Origin: Acidisphaera sp.
Lineage (GTDB): Bacteria > Pseudomonadota > Alphaproteobacteria > Acetobacterales > Acetobacteraceae
NCBI GenBank assembly: GCA_019240395.1
Contig: JAFAYM010000176.1
Coordinates: 1-32,090, forward strand
Reading direction: 5' to 3'
DNA length: 32,090 nucleotides
The notes under the pieces: generated by a model
What the model was told of the DNA's origin: nothing
Databases searched by the model: none
The model's input: only the letters and a program-made list of their open reading frames with translations
Translations under genes and position numbers: made by a program
Shown: positions 24,074 to 32,090 of the stretch, one piece after another
Layout: each line of letters starts with the position of its first letter
Position numbering within the stretch: position 1 is the first letter of the stretch

Positions 24074-24334
24074 AGGCGGTTCGCTCGTTTCGGGAAGACG
24101 CGTCGAAACACATCCCTCACGACTGCTGGTCCAATCCAGCCGGCGAGAGCGGTGTGGCGCGCGCTTGATGGGATAGGCAGCCGGACATGAGCTTGTCTGT
24201 TCGTTCCTTAGGCCCGGCGACCGCCATTCCAACTGTCATAGGTTATACGACGCCCCGATCGCTGGGAACAGACCGCGTCTCGCAAGCCGCGGTGGAAAGC
24301 AGAAAAGCGCGCTGCTCTCCGGCGCTTCCGGCGA

Positions 24335-25786
24335 TTACGCGCCGCCCTTCAGCTTCGTCGCAGCCTGCTGCAGCATGTCACGCTGCACTTTACCCAGCGC
24401 ATTGCGGGGAATGCGATCAACCCACGCGACATAAACGGGCGGCAACCCGGGCAGCCGCAACGCCTGCGCCAATGCCGGCTCGGCAAATCCTTCCCCGCGC
24501 ACCACGGCAATCCAGGGCGTGCTGATGCCGGCCGCGTCCGGCATGACGAAGGCCCCGGCATCAAGCACGCCGGCGCAGGCAAGCGCCGCGTCCTCGATGG
24601 TACGCGGCAGGAGTTTTTCGCCACCGAAATTCATGACGTCATCGACCCGCCCCTCGACACGCAGCATGCCATCCTCGCCGAAACGACCGAGATCGCCAGG
24701 GTAGAACCAACCATCCCGAAATTGCCGGGCTGTGGCATCGGCATCGTCGAGGTAGGCCTCGACGACCTCCTCCCCGCGCACTCTGATCTGTCCCAGCTCG
24801 CCCGTCGGGAGAACGCGGCCATCCCTGTCGACGATCTGCACGGTCGCCCAGGGGAGCACCCAGCCGACCGCGGCATCGTCGCCTTCCAGATGCGCCGCGT
24901 GCGCCTCGGCGGTGGCGCCGCCTTCCGTCGAGGCATAGACGACCAGCAGGTTGGGCGTCAGCCGCGCCCGTGCTGCCTGCCGCACCGCGCGCGGCGTATG
25001 GCTGCCGGAGACGCCGATCCATAGCTCCGGCATCGGCAGGAAGCCCGGCGGCAGCACATCCAGCAGCATCCTGAGCTGGATCGGCGCCATCACCAGCCCG
25101 CGTGGCGACAGGCGCGGCAGTGCCGCCGCGAGCTGGGCGGGGTCTTGTGGACCAAACAGCACGGCGCCGCCGATCGCCCAGGCGCTCAGCGCCACCGAGA
25201 AGGCGCCGCTCTCCACGCCGATCGCCGACATCAGCCGGGACAGCGCGTGACTGGCGGCATTCAGGAACACGATCCGCAGCGCCGTCCGCTCGATGCGCCG
25301 CCAGCTCATCGCCAGCTTCTTCGGCACTCCCGTGCTGCCCGACGACGTCACGACGCGGGCAAGGCCATCCGGGTCCAGCGTCGGGCGCGGCAGAGGGACC
25401 GGCGGGCATCGCAATGTCTGCTCGACCCAGTCGGTGGAAATCGGCACGATCCGCGGCATCGGCGCCGCGTCCCGCGGCTCCGGCCCGGGCGCATCGGCGA
25501 TCACCAGTTCCGGGCGCAGCAGCGGCAGCATCAGCCGGTCGTGACCGGCGGCGTAGGAAGCGGTGGGCACGCCCAGTCGCGCGAATGCCAGCAATGCCAG
25601 GCAGTGCAGGTAGGGATCGGCCAACTGCACCGCGACGAGCCCGGACGGTTCCAGCGCCGCCAGCCCGGCCGCGAACCGGTCGATATCGGCCTCGAAGCGC
25701 TGGTAGCTGATGTCGCCGCGCATCCCCGACACGGCGACTGCGTGCGGCTGCTGCCTGGCACGGAACGTGATGAAGCGGTCGAACAT
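24335..25786 (-). CDS. Adenylate-forming enzyme (AMP-binding acyl-CoA synthetase/ligase family)
   Basis: A 483-residue member of the ANL superfamily, which activates carboxylic acids as acyl-AMP. Motifs in order: the P-loop VVTSSGSTGVPKK (146-157), YASTEGG, WFYPGDLGRFGEDGML, VEGRVDDVMNFGGEKL, and the C-terminal catalytic lysine in PRNALGKVQRD (about Lys466). The acid substrate is not predictable; there is no fused carrier domain, which favours a CoA ligase or a free-standing acyl activator. The ATG has AGAGG four bases upstream. It is on the same strand as, and upstream of, the AIDA/Hint gene and sterol operon, but a 279-base gap separates them. Co-function with sterols is speculative. Confidence 0.88.
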   Translation of the reverse strand: MFDRFITFRARQQPHAVAVSGMRGDISYQRFEADIDRFAAGLAALEPSGLVAVQLADPYLHCLALLAFARLGVPTASYAAGHDRLMLPLLRPELVIADAPGPEPRDAAPMPRIVPISTDWVEQTLRCPPVPLPRPTLDPDGLARVVTSSGSTGVPKKLAMSWRRIERTALRIVFLNAASHALSRLMSAIGVESGAFSVALSAWAIGGAVLFGPQDPAQLAAALPRLSPRGLVMAPIQLRMLLDVLPPGFLPMPELWIGVSGSHTPRAVRQAARARLTPNLLVVYASTEGGATAEAHAAHLEGDDAAVGWVLPWATVQIVDRDGRVLPTGELGQIRVRGEEVVEAYLDDADATARQFRDGWFYPGDLGRFGEDGMLRVEGRVDDVMNFGGEKLLPRTIEDAALACAGVLDAGAFVMPDAAGISTPWIAVVRGEGFAEPALAQALRLPGLPPVYVAWVDRIPRNALGKVQRDMLQQAATKLKGGA

Positions 25787-25947
25787 CGGACCTCTGAAGT
25801 GAAGGGATGCAACGGCTTCGGCCGCGTCACGTGCGCCGGAGCCAATCCTTCATCCCTGAACCAGGTCGGCCGGCTCGCGATCCGCCAAGCGCCGCCTGTC
25901 CGGCATGGGATTTCCGTTGGGTTATCACAAGCTCCGGGTAAATCAAC

Positions 25948-25958
25948 GTTGCGGCAAC
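25948..25958. promoter_or_regulatory. Small palindrome in the divergent promoter region
   Basis: GTTGC-G-GCAAC is a perfect inverted repeat, 48 bases before the PaoA-like start, in the 220-base gap between divergently transcribed genes. It could be an operator or chance. No adjacent regulator gene is present. Confidence 0.2.
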
Positions 25959-26006
25959 CTTGTGTGCGCGCCTCGGTTAAGACTCCGCTTCAAGCGGGAG
26001 GCCGGG

Positions 26007-26533
<527 letters not shown>

Positions 26534-26534
<1 letters not shown>

Positions 26535-27526
26535 TGACCCCATTCAGTTACGAGCGCGCGACGGACGCGCAGGGGGCGGTGGCGCTCGGCGCGCGGGCGG
26601 GGGCCAAATACCTCGGCGGCGGCACCAATCTGGTGGACCTGATGCGCGAGACCATCGAGCACCCACAAGTGCTGGTGGACGTGACCGGGCTTTCGCGCGA
26701 GATCGTGGAAACGGCGGATGGCGGGCTGAAGATCGGCGCCGGTGTGAAGAACACCGCGGTCGCCGCCGATCGGCGGGTGTGCGAACGCTATCCGCTGCTC
26801 GTCCAGGCGACCCTGGCCGGCGCCTCCGCCCAGATCCGCAACATGGCGACGGTGGGCGGCAACCTCCTGCAGCGCACCCGCTGCATCTATTTCTACGACG
26901 ACGCGGCCCGCTGCAACAAACGCGCGCCGGGCGAAGGCTGCGACGCCATCGAGGGCATCAACCGCAACCACGCCATCCTCGGTGCCTCCGGGGCCTGCGT
27001 GGCGACCCACCCGTCGGACATGTGCGTGGCGCTGGCGGCACTCGATGCCGTGGTGTCGGTGCAAGGCCCGGGCGGGGCGCGCGAGATTCCGTTCCTCGAT
27101 CTGCACCGGTTGCCGGGCGATACGCCGCAGATCGAGACGGCGCTTCTGCCCGCCGAGCTGATCACCGCGGTGACGCTGCCGCCGAACCGCTTGGCGGCGC
27201 GCTCCGGCTATCGCAAGGTGCGCGACCGCGCGAGCTACGCCTTCGCCCTGGTTTCGGTAGCCGCCGGGCTGCAGCTGGAGGGCGGCGTGATCAAGGACGT
27301 GCGCCTCGCGCTGGGCGGCGTCGCGCACAAGCCCTGGCGCGCCCGGGCGGCCGAGGCGGTCCTGAAAGGCGCGCCCGCCACGGAGACCCTCTTCCGCCAG
27401 GCGGCCGAGACCGAGCTCGCGACCGCCCAGGGGCTGCGCGACAACGCCTTCAAGATCGAGCTGTCCAGGCGGGTGATCGCCGACGTTCTCGCCAGGCTGA
27501 GCCACAGCGGGGAGACCGCCCGATGA
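26534..27526 (+). CDS. Aldehyde oxidoreductase FAD subunit with [4Fe-4S] cysteines (PaoB-like)
   Basis: A 330-residue FAD-binding subunit of the CoxM/PaoB type. The FAD motifs are LGGGTNLVDLM and ATVGGNLLQRTRC. Between them and the C-terminal CO-dehydrogenase flavoprotein domain is the insert Cys117, Cys127, Cys136, with Cys155 (ASGACVATHPSDM). This is the arrangement that binds the extra [4Fe-4S] cluster in E. coli PaoB and in 4-hydroxybenzoyl-CoA reductase-like enzymes. The sequence RTRC.YFYD...CNKR.PG.GC.A.EG matches PaoB particularly well. The stop overlaps the next gene's start (ATGA). It is the middle subunit of a three-gene operon. Confidence 0.94.
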
Positions 27527-29835
27527 GCTTTGTCAAAGAGGCGATGCAGACGGTGGTCAAGAAGGCCGTCGCCCTGGCGCCCGACAGCTGGATCCCCGGC
27601 GGCAAGCCCGATCCCCTGATCTACCACAAGCACGGTCTGATCGGCGCCCCCGTGTCGCGGCTCGACGGGCCGCAGAAGGTTGCCGGCCAGGCACGGTTCG
27701 CGGCCGAGTTCGCGATGAAGGATCTGACCTACGCGGCCCTGCACTACTCCACAATCGCCAAGGGCCGCATCGTCGAGATCGACACGGCCGCGGCCAAGGC
27801 GGCGCCTGGCGTGGCGCTGGTCATGACCCATCGCAATGCGCCCAGGCTGAAGCCCACGCCGCCGTTCGGGAGCCAGGCCAAGGCCGCCGGCGGCGATGCC
27901 GTGCCGGTGATGCAGGACGACCGCATACACTGGAACGGCCAGCCGGTCGCGGTGGTGCTGGCCGAGACGCAGGAACAGGCGGACCACGCCCAGTCACTGG
28001 TCCGCGTGACTTATGCGGAAGAGGCGGGGGTGACCTCGCTGGAGGCGGCCAAGGCGATCGGCACCGAGCCGGGCCTGTTCATGGGCGAGCCGCTCAAGGT
28101 CGAGATCCACGACGCCGAGGCCAGGCTCGCCGCCGCGCCGCACAAGGTGGACGCGACCTATCGCACGCCCCGTCACAACCACAACCCCATCGAGTTGCAC
28201 GCGCTCACCCTGGCCTGGTCCGGCGACGAACTCAGGGTGCATGACGCCTCCCAGGCCGTGGACCACGCAGCCTGGACGCTCGCCCATGTGTTCGACGTCA
28301 AGGAGGAGCAGGTCCACGTCACCTCGCCCTTCGTCGGCGGCGGTTTCGGCAGCAAGACGCTCTGGCAGCACCACATCATCGCGGCGGCGGCGGCCAAGCT
28401 CGCCGGTCGGCCGGTGCGAATGGTGCTGTCGCGCGAAGGCGTGTTCCGGATGGTGGGCGGGCGCACCCTCACCGAGCAGCGCGTGGCGATCGGCGCGCAG
28501 GCCGACGGCCGCTTCGATGCCCTGATCCACACCGGTACGACGGCCATGACTCCGCACAACAGCATGCCGGAGCCGTTCATCCTGCCGGCGCGCAGCGCCT
28601 ATGCGGCCGAAAGCTTCAAGCTGGAGGTCGATACGGTCAAGCTGAACATGGTGGCGAACACCTTCATGCGCGCCCCCGGCGAGGCGGTCGGCACCTTCGG
28701 ACTGGAATGCGCCATCGACGAGCTGGCGGTCGCGCTGGACATGGACCCGATCCAACTGCGCATCCGCAACGAGCCGGAGAAGGACCCGACGCTCGGCCTG
28801 CCCTTCTCCGCGCGCCACATCGTCGAGGCTTGGCGCGCGGGGGCCGAGCGGTTCGGCTGGGATCGGCGGAGCAGGACACCAGGCAACCGGCGTGAGGGCG
28901 AGTGGCGGGTCGGCATGGGCTGCGCCACCGCCACCTATCCCTATTACCGCATGCCCGGCGGCGCGGCGCGGATCACCCTGACGCGCGACGGCCGCGCCAA
29001 GGTGGCCGTGGCGGCGCACGAGATGGGGATGGGCACGGCGACCACGCACACCCAGGTCGCCGCCGAGCGGCTGGGCCTGTCCCTGGACCAGGTGGAGTTC
29101 ACCTATGGCGACAACACCCTGCCCGGCACGGTGCTGGCGGGTGGCTCGCAGCAGACGGCCTCGATCGGCGCCGGGGTGATCGCCGCGCACCGCGCTCTGG
29201 TGGCCGCGCTCCTGAAGCTCGCCGGCAACGATTCACCGCTCGCCGGGCTCAAGGCCGAGGAGGTGGGCGGTCTGGACGGCGGTCTGTGCAAGCTCGACGA
29301 CCCGCAAGCCCGGGAGAGCTACGCGTCCATCCTGGGGCGCGCCCAGCGCGACGAGCTGACGGTGCAGGCCGAGGCGCCGGCGCCGCTGGAGCTGCAGCAC
29401 TGGTCGATGCACTCGCATGGGGCGATGTTCTGCGAGGCGCGCGTCAACGCCGTCACCGGAGAAATCCGGATCGGCCGGTTCCTCGGCGCCTTCGACTGCG
29501 GCCGGATCCTGAACGCCAAGACGGCGACGAGCCAGTTCCGCGGCGGCATCATCATGGGCCTGGGACTGGCGCTGATGGAGGAGACTCAGTTCGACGAGCG
29601 CAGTGGCCGGATCATGAACCCGTCGCTCGCCGAGTACCACGTGCCGGTGCAGATGGACGTGCCGGAGATCGAGGTGATGTGGACCGACGAGCCCGACCCG
29701 CGTGCTCCCATGGGCGCCCGCGGCATCGGCGAGATCGGCATCACCGGCGTCGGGGCCGCGGTGGCCAACGCGGTTTATAACGCGACCGGCAAGCGCATCC
29801 GCGACCTACCGATCACGCTCGACAAGCTGCTCTAG
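27523..29835 (+). CDS. Aldehyde oxidoreductase molybdenum-binding subunit (PaoC-like)
   Basis: A 770-residue catalytic subunit of the xanthine oxidase family, binding the molybdopterin cofactor. It has the typical opening IGAPVSRLDGPQKVAGQARFAAE, the PFVGGGFGSK motif, RAPGEA (with VANTFMRAPGEAVGTFGLE), QTASIGAGV, and the catalytic glutamate in GARGIGEIGITG (about Glu737). Homologs oxidise aromatic and aliphatic aldehydes to acids. A longer open frame runs upstream through the PaoB-like gene out of frame; the real start is the ATG at 27523 overlapping the PaoB-like stop. No XdhC-like insertion chaperone (PaoD) is in the window. Its stop is only four bases from the convergent acyl-CoA dehydrogenase stop. 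Confidence 0.94.
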   Translation: MSFVKEAMQTVVKKAVALAPDSWIPGGKPDPLIYHKHGLIGAPVSRLDGPQKVAGQARFAAEFAMKDLTYAALHYSTIAKGRIVEIDTAAAKAAPGVALVMTHRNAPRLKPTPPFGSQAKAAGGDAVPVMQDDRIHWNGQPVAVVLAETQEQADHAQSLVRVTYAEEAGVTSLEAAKAIGTEPGLFMGEPLKVEIHDAEARLAAAPHKVDATYRTPRHNHNPIELHALTLAWSGDELRVHDASQAVDHAAWTLAHVFDVKEEQVHVTSPFVGGGFGSKTLWQHHIIAAAAAKLAGRPVRMVLSREGVFRMVGGRTLTEQRVAIGAQADGRFDALIHTGTTAMTPHNSMPEPFILPARSAYAAESFKLEVDTVKLNMVANTFMRAPGEAVGTFGLECAIDELAVALDMDPIQLRIRNEPEKDPTLGLPFSARHIVEAWRAGAERFGWDRRSRTPGNRREGEWRVGMGCATATYPYYRMPGGAARITLTRDGRAKVAVAAHEMGMGTATTHTQVAAERLGLSLDQVEFTYGDNTLPGTVLAGGSQQTASIGAGVIAAHRALVAALLKLAGNDSPLAGLKAEEVGGLDGGLCKLDDPQARESYASILGRAQRDELTVQAEAPAPLELQHWSMHSHGAMFCEARVNAVTGEIRIGRFLGAFDCGRILNAKTATSQFRGGIIMGLGLALMEETQFDERSGRIMNPSLAEYHVPVQMDVPEIEVMWTDEPDPRAPMGARGIGEIGITGVGAAVANAVYNATGKRIRDLPITLDKLL

Positions 29836-29839
29836 AGCT

Positions 29840-31510
29840 TCACATGAGCAACGTGGCATCCGGCGTGCTTCGAGCGCCGAAAGAAATTCTCTGCGCCAGA
29901 TGCTCACAAGCCGTGAGGTATCTGTCAGCATAGACATTCGCGAGTACCCGTTTCCGGTTGGAGGCCGGGGCGTCGGCTTCGACGACAGATGCCATTCGCA
30001 ACCACATCCATCCAATCGACACGATGGAGGCGAGCATTGTGTAGTCGGTCGCGGCGGCGAGAGCGCCTTCATCATCGTGAGCGAGTATGCTGTCCGTCGC
30101 CGACCGGAAAGCAGCCACGCCTGCGCTCAACTGTTGCTGCACCCTGGAACATTCGTCGCACCAGGGTTGGCGCTGTAGCTGCCGGTCAAGCTCATCGACG
30201 AGTGCGTGGTAGCCAGTTGCAGACCTTCGTACCTTGCGCATCACCAAGTCGATAGCCTGGATACCGCTGGTGCCTTCGTAGATGGGCAGGATGCGGGCGT
30301 CACGAAGGCACTGTTCCGCCCCATATGCCCGGGTATAGCCGCTACCCCCATGTACCTGTATCCCAAGATTGGCTGTATACACCGCAAATTCTGATGCCGC
30401 GAACTTGCAAATGGGCAGGAGAAACGCCAGGAGAGCAGCCGAGTGAGACGGCGCGCTTTGCCGTTCGGCGACGTCCATATAGGCCGCCGCTTGCAGCGTC
30501 AAAGCACGAACGCCTTCGGTGAGGCATGCCATTTCGGAAATCATGCGTCGGACATCTGGATGCTCGATGATCGCGACTGCTTGTCCGCCCTTCCCCCGGC
30601 CCTGAATCCGATCCCGTGCGTACTGGCGAGCCAACTCGGTCGCGGCGTGACAAACTCCGACACCCTCTGAAGCCACTTCCAGGCGCATGCAATTCACCAT
30701 CGTGAATATGCATTTGAGCCCCTCTCCTACTTCGCCGACCAATATGCCTTCGGCGTTGCGGAGGGCGACCGCGCAAGTAGGCGATCCGTGAAGCCCCAGC
30801 TTCTGCTCGATGCCGATGACCTCAATGCCGGACGCGGGGTCGGCTGCGCCCGGACGGGTGCTCAGCAGGAACAAACTGATGGCGTCGTCACGTTCCGTCA
30901 CTTTGGCCAAGACCAGGTGAACGATCCGCTCCGCAAGATCGTGATCAGCAAAGGAGATGAAGATCTTGCTGCCGGTCAACCCATAGCGCCTACCGCTGAT
31001 ACAGCTGGCTCTAGTGTTCATCAGATTGGGATCAGAGCCCGCGGCCGGCTCAGTCATCGCTATGGTTGACGTCCATTCGCCCCGGCACAGGCGAGGCACG
31101 ATGTCGGCGCTGAGATTCGGGTCGGCGTGCTTCAGGAGCGTCTTCGCCGCCGCCCGCGCTGTCACGGCCAACATTCCAAGTGGAATGAAGGCCCCGTTGA
31201 TGATTTCGGACACGGCGGCCTGCAGCACATTGGTCAAGCCCAGTCCGCCGTATTCCTTCGGAAGGCTCAGGCCTAACCACCCGTCGCCCGCGAACTCGCG
31301 AAATGCCTCTTTGAAGCCTTTCGGTAGCGTGACGGCGCCTCCCTCGAACCTGCAACCCTCGGCATCCGCGCTCCGGCCTAGCGGCCGCAGCTCCAAATCA
31401 GCGAACCGGGCGATTTCGGCCAAAATGTCGGCGGACGGCGTCTCGTCGTCGCTCTCCAGCCCAAGTGCGTGCTGGATCACATACATGCTGTCTGCAGCTG
31501 CCGTGTTCAT
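29840..31510 (-). CDS. Acyl-CoA dehydrogenase, long DmdC-like form
   Basis: A 556-residue flavoenzyme, longer than the usual 380 residues owing to a C-terminal helical extension, as in DmdC and related acyl-CoA dehydrogenases. Key segments are GLSLPKEYGGLG, AMTEPAAGSD (FAD and substrate loop), GSKIFIS, EQKLGLHGSPTCAV, GGSGYTRAYGAEQCLRDARILPIYEGTSGIQAID with the catalytic-base Glu at about 412. The gene is much less GC-rich than everything to its left. It is in the same orientation as, and 12 bases downstream of, a feruloyl-CoA-synthase-like gene. Together they suggest activation and beta-oxidation-type breakdown of an aryl or acyl acid. Confidence 0.93.
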   Translation of the reverse strand: MNTAAADSMYVIQHALGLESDDETPSADILAEIARFADLELRPLGRSADAEGCRFEGGAVTLPKGFKEAFREFAGDGWLGLSLPKEYGGLGLTNVLQAAVSEIINGAFIPLGMLAVTARAAAKTLLKHADPNLSADIVPRLCRGEWTSTIAMTEPAAGSDPNLMNTRASCISGRRYGLTGSKIFISFADHDLAERIVHLVLAKVTERDDAISLFLLSTRPGAADPASGIEVIGIEQKLGLHGSPTCAVALRNAEGILVGEVGEGLKCIFTMVNCMRLEVASEGVGVCHAATELARQYARDRIQGRGKGGQAVAIIEHPDVRRMISEMACLTEGVRALTLQAAAYMDVAERQSAPSHSAALLAFLLPICKFAASEFAVYTANLGIQVHGGSGYTRAYGAEQCLRDARILPIYEGTSGIQAIDLVMRKVRRSATGYHALVDELDRQLQRQPWCDECSRVQQQLSAGVAAFRSATDSILAHDDEGALAAATDYTMLASIVSIGWMWLRMASVVEADAPASNRKRVLANVYADRYLTACEHLAQRISFGARSTPDATLLM

Positions 31511-31522
31511 CCGTCACCGCGG

Positions 31523-32090
31523 CTAGGTTTTTGACGATGGAAAGAGCAGGATGTCTGGGTCCGAAGTTGGCAAGCTGGAATACAGCCGCTCCACCAACTC
31601 CGCTCGTTTGCTCAAGACCGCCCGCTGATTGATGTACCCCTTATCCGTAATCTCGTTCGCGGCCGCGGACGGAGGCTCGCGGAGAATGAGGATTCGTGTA
31701 ATGGTTCGGCTGCTTCCACGATTGACAGTGTTGAAAGCGGCTAGCGAGGATCTTAGGTGGGTTTGAACTTCTGGTCGGCTGATAAGCTCGTCTAAACACC
31801 CCTCTGGCGAATTGCAAACCTGCCTGCAGCCGTTCAAACTGGGGAATACAAGCAAACCGACCTCGTCGCGGTCGTGACCGGTTACCACGACATCGGCAAT
31901 GACGGGTGCGGCCGCACCGACGACATCTGCGCACAAGCTTCCCACTTGAACCCAAGTCCCACTCAGCAGCTTGAAGTTCTCCGCCACGCGCCCATCGAAG
32001 CGCAGCCCTTTCTCCGGTCGCGCGGCATCGACGAACGCCACCGCGTCGCCAAGCTTGAAAAACCCCTCGCTGTCGAAGGCCTTCTCGGTG
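31523..32090 (-). CDS. Feruloyl-CoA synthase-like AMP-binding enzyme, C-terminal part (truncated by window edge)
   Basis: The frame is open to the right edge, so only about the last 189 residues are seen. It begins TEKAFDSEGFFKLGDAVAFV and continues with PEKGLRFDGRVAENFKLLSGTWVQVG. This replaces the standard GR.DD.I...G segment of ANL enzymes with the GRVAE(N/D)FKL.(T/S)GTWV typical of feruloyl-CoA synthases. Then follow the alanine-rich and valine-rich strand VIADVVVTG and the C-terminal ITDKGYINQRAVL with the catalytic Lys. The substrate would be ferulate or another aryl acid, by family resemblance. It shares the low-GC composition of the following acyl-CoA dehydrogenase gene; bases 31741-31800 count 30 G/C of 60. 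Confidence 0.85.
   Translation of the reverse strand, partial: TEKAFDSEGFFKLGDAVAFVDAARPEKGLRFDGRVAENFKLLSGTWVQVGSLCADVVGAAAPVIADVVVTGHDRDEVGLLVFPSLNGCRQVCNSPEGCLDELISRPEVQTHLRSSLAAFNTVNRGSSRTITRILILREPPSAAANEITDKGYINQRAVLSKRAELVERLYSSLPTSDPDILLFPSSKT

Overview
The window is 32 kb of GC-rich DNA that reads like an alphaproteobacterium, probably of Rhodospirillales or Acetobacteraceae type. The grounds are protein style, tightly overlapping genes, a PTR1-like SDR plus folB just before uvrC, and a Hint_2 protein with a C-terminal module I associate with that group. This placement is inferred; no rRNA or other decisive marker is present.

Left part (1-9818, + strand): ordinary chromosomal genes. 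They are the 3' part of uvrB, a protein of unknown function with an HSSY...SGHY motif, an SRPBCC protein, a pteridine-reductase-like SDR followed by folB, uvrC, a second SDR, msrA and a FemAB/GNAT-like acyltransferase. A 43-residue basic protein (9852-9983, -) and a class III PLP aminotransferase (10066-11352, -) follow.

Centre (11546-21487, - strand): the notable part. Eight tightly packed genes look like a bacterial sterol biosynthesis operon. In transcription order they are a Rieske oxygenase (SdmA-like), an NAD(P)-dependent SDR (SdmB/HpnA-like), a sterol C-24 methyltransferase (Erg6-like), an oxidosqualene cyclase with the VSDCTAE motif, a Coq4-like gene with an apparent one-base frameshift, a squalene epoxidase, a geranylgeranyl-reductase-type flavoprotein and a cytochrome P450. 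A plausible path is squalene to oxidosqualene (epoxidase), to a tetracyclic sterol (cyclase), then C-4 demethylation (Rieske plus SDR), C-24 methylation (methyltransferase), and P450 oxidation and double-bond reduction (flavoprotein). The methyltransferase implies a product that keeps a delta-24 side chain, so a true sterol rather than a hopanoid.

Just upstream on the same strand lie an 849-residue AIDA-repeat/Hint protein (21506-24055), whose stop is 18 bases from the Rieske start, and an adenylate-forming enzyme (24335-25786).

Right part: a PaoABC-like molybdenum aldehyde oxidoreductase operon (26007-29835, +). It meets, tail to tail, a much less GC-rich pair (29840-32090, -) encoding a long acyl-CoA dehydrogenase and the C-terminal part of a feruloyl-CoA-synthase-like enzyme. 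The sharp composition change at about 29836 suggests that the last block was acquired. No tRNA, rRNA, CRISPR array, insertion sequence or phage gene was seen.
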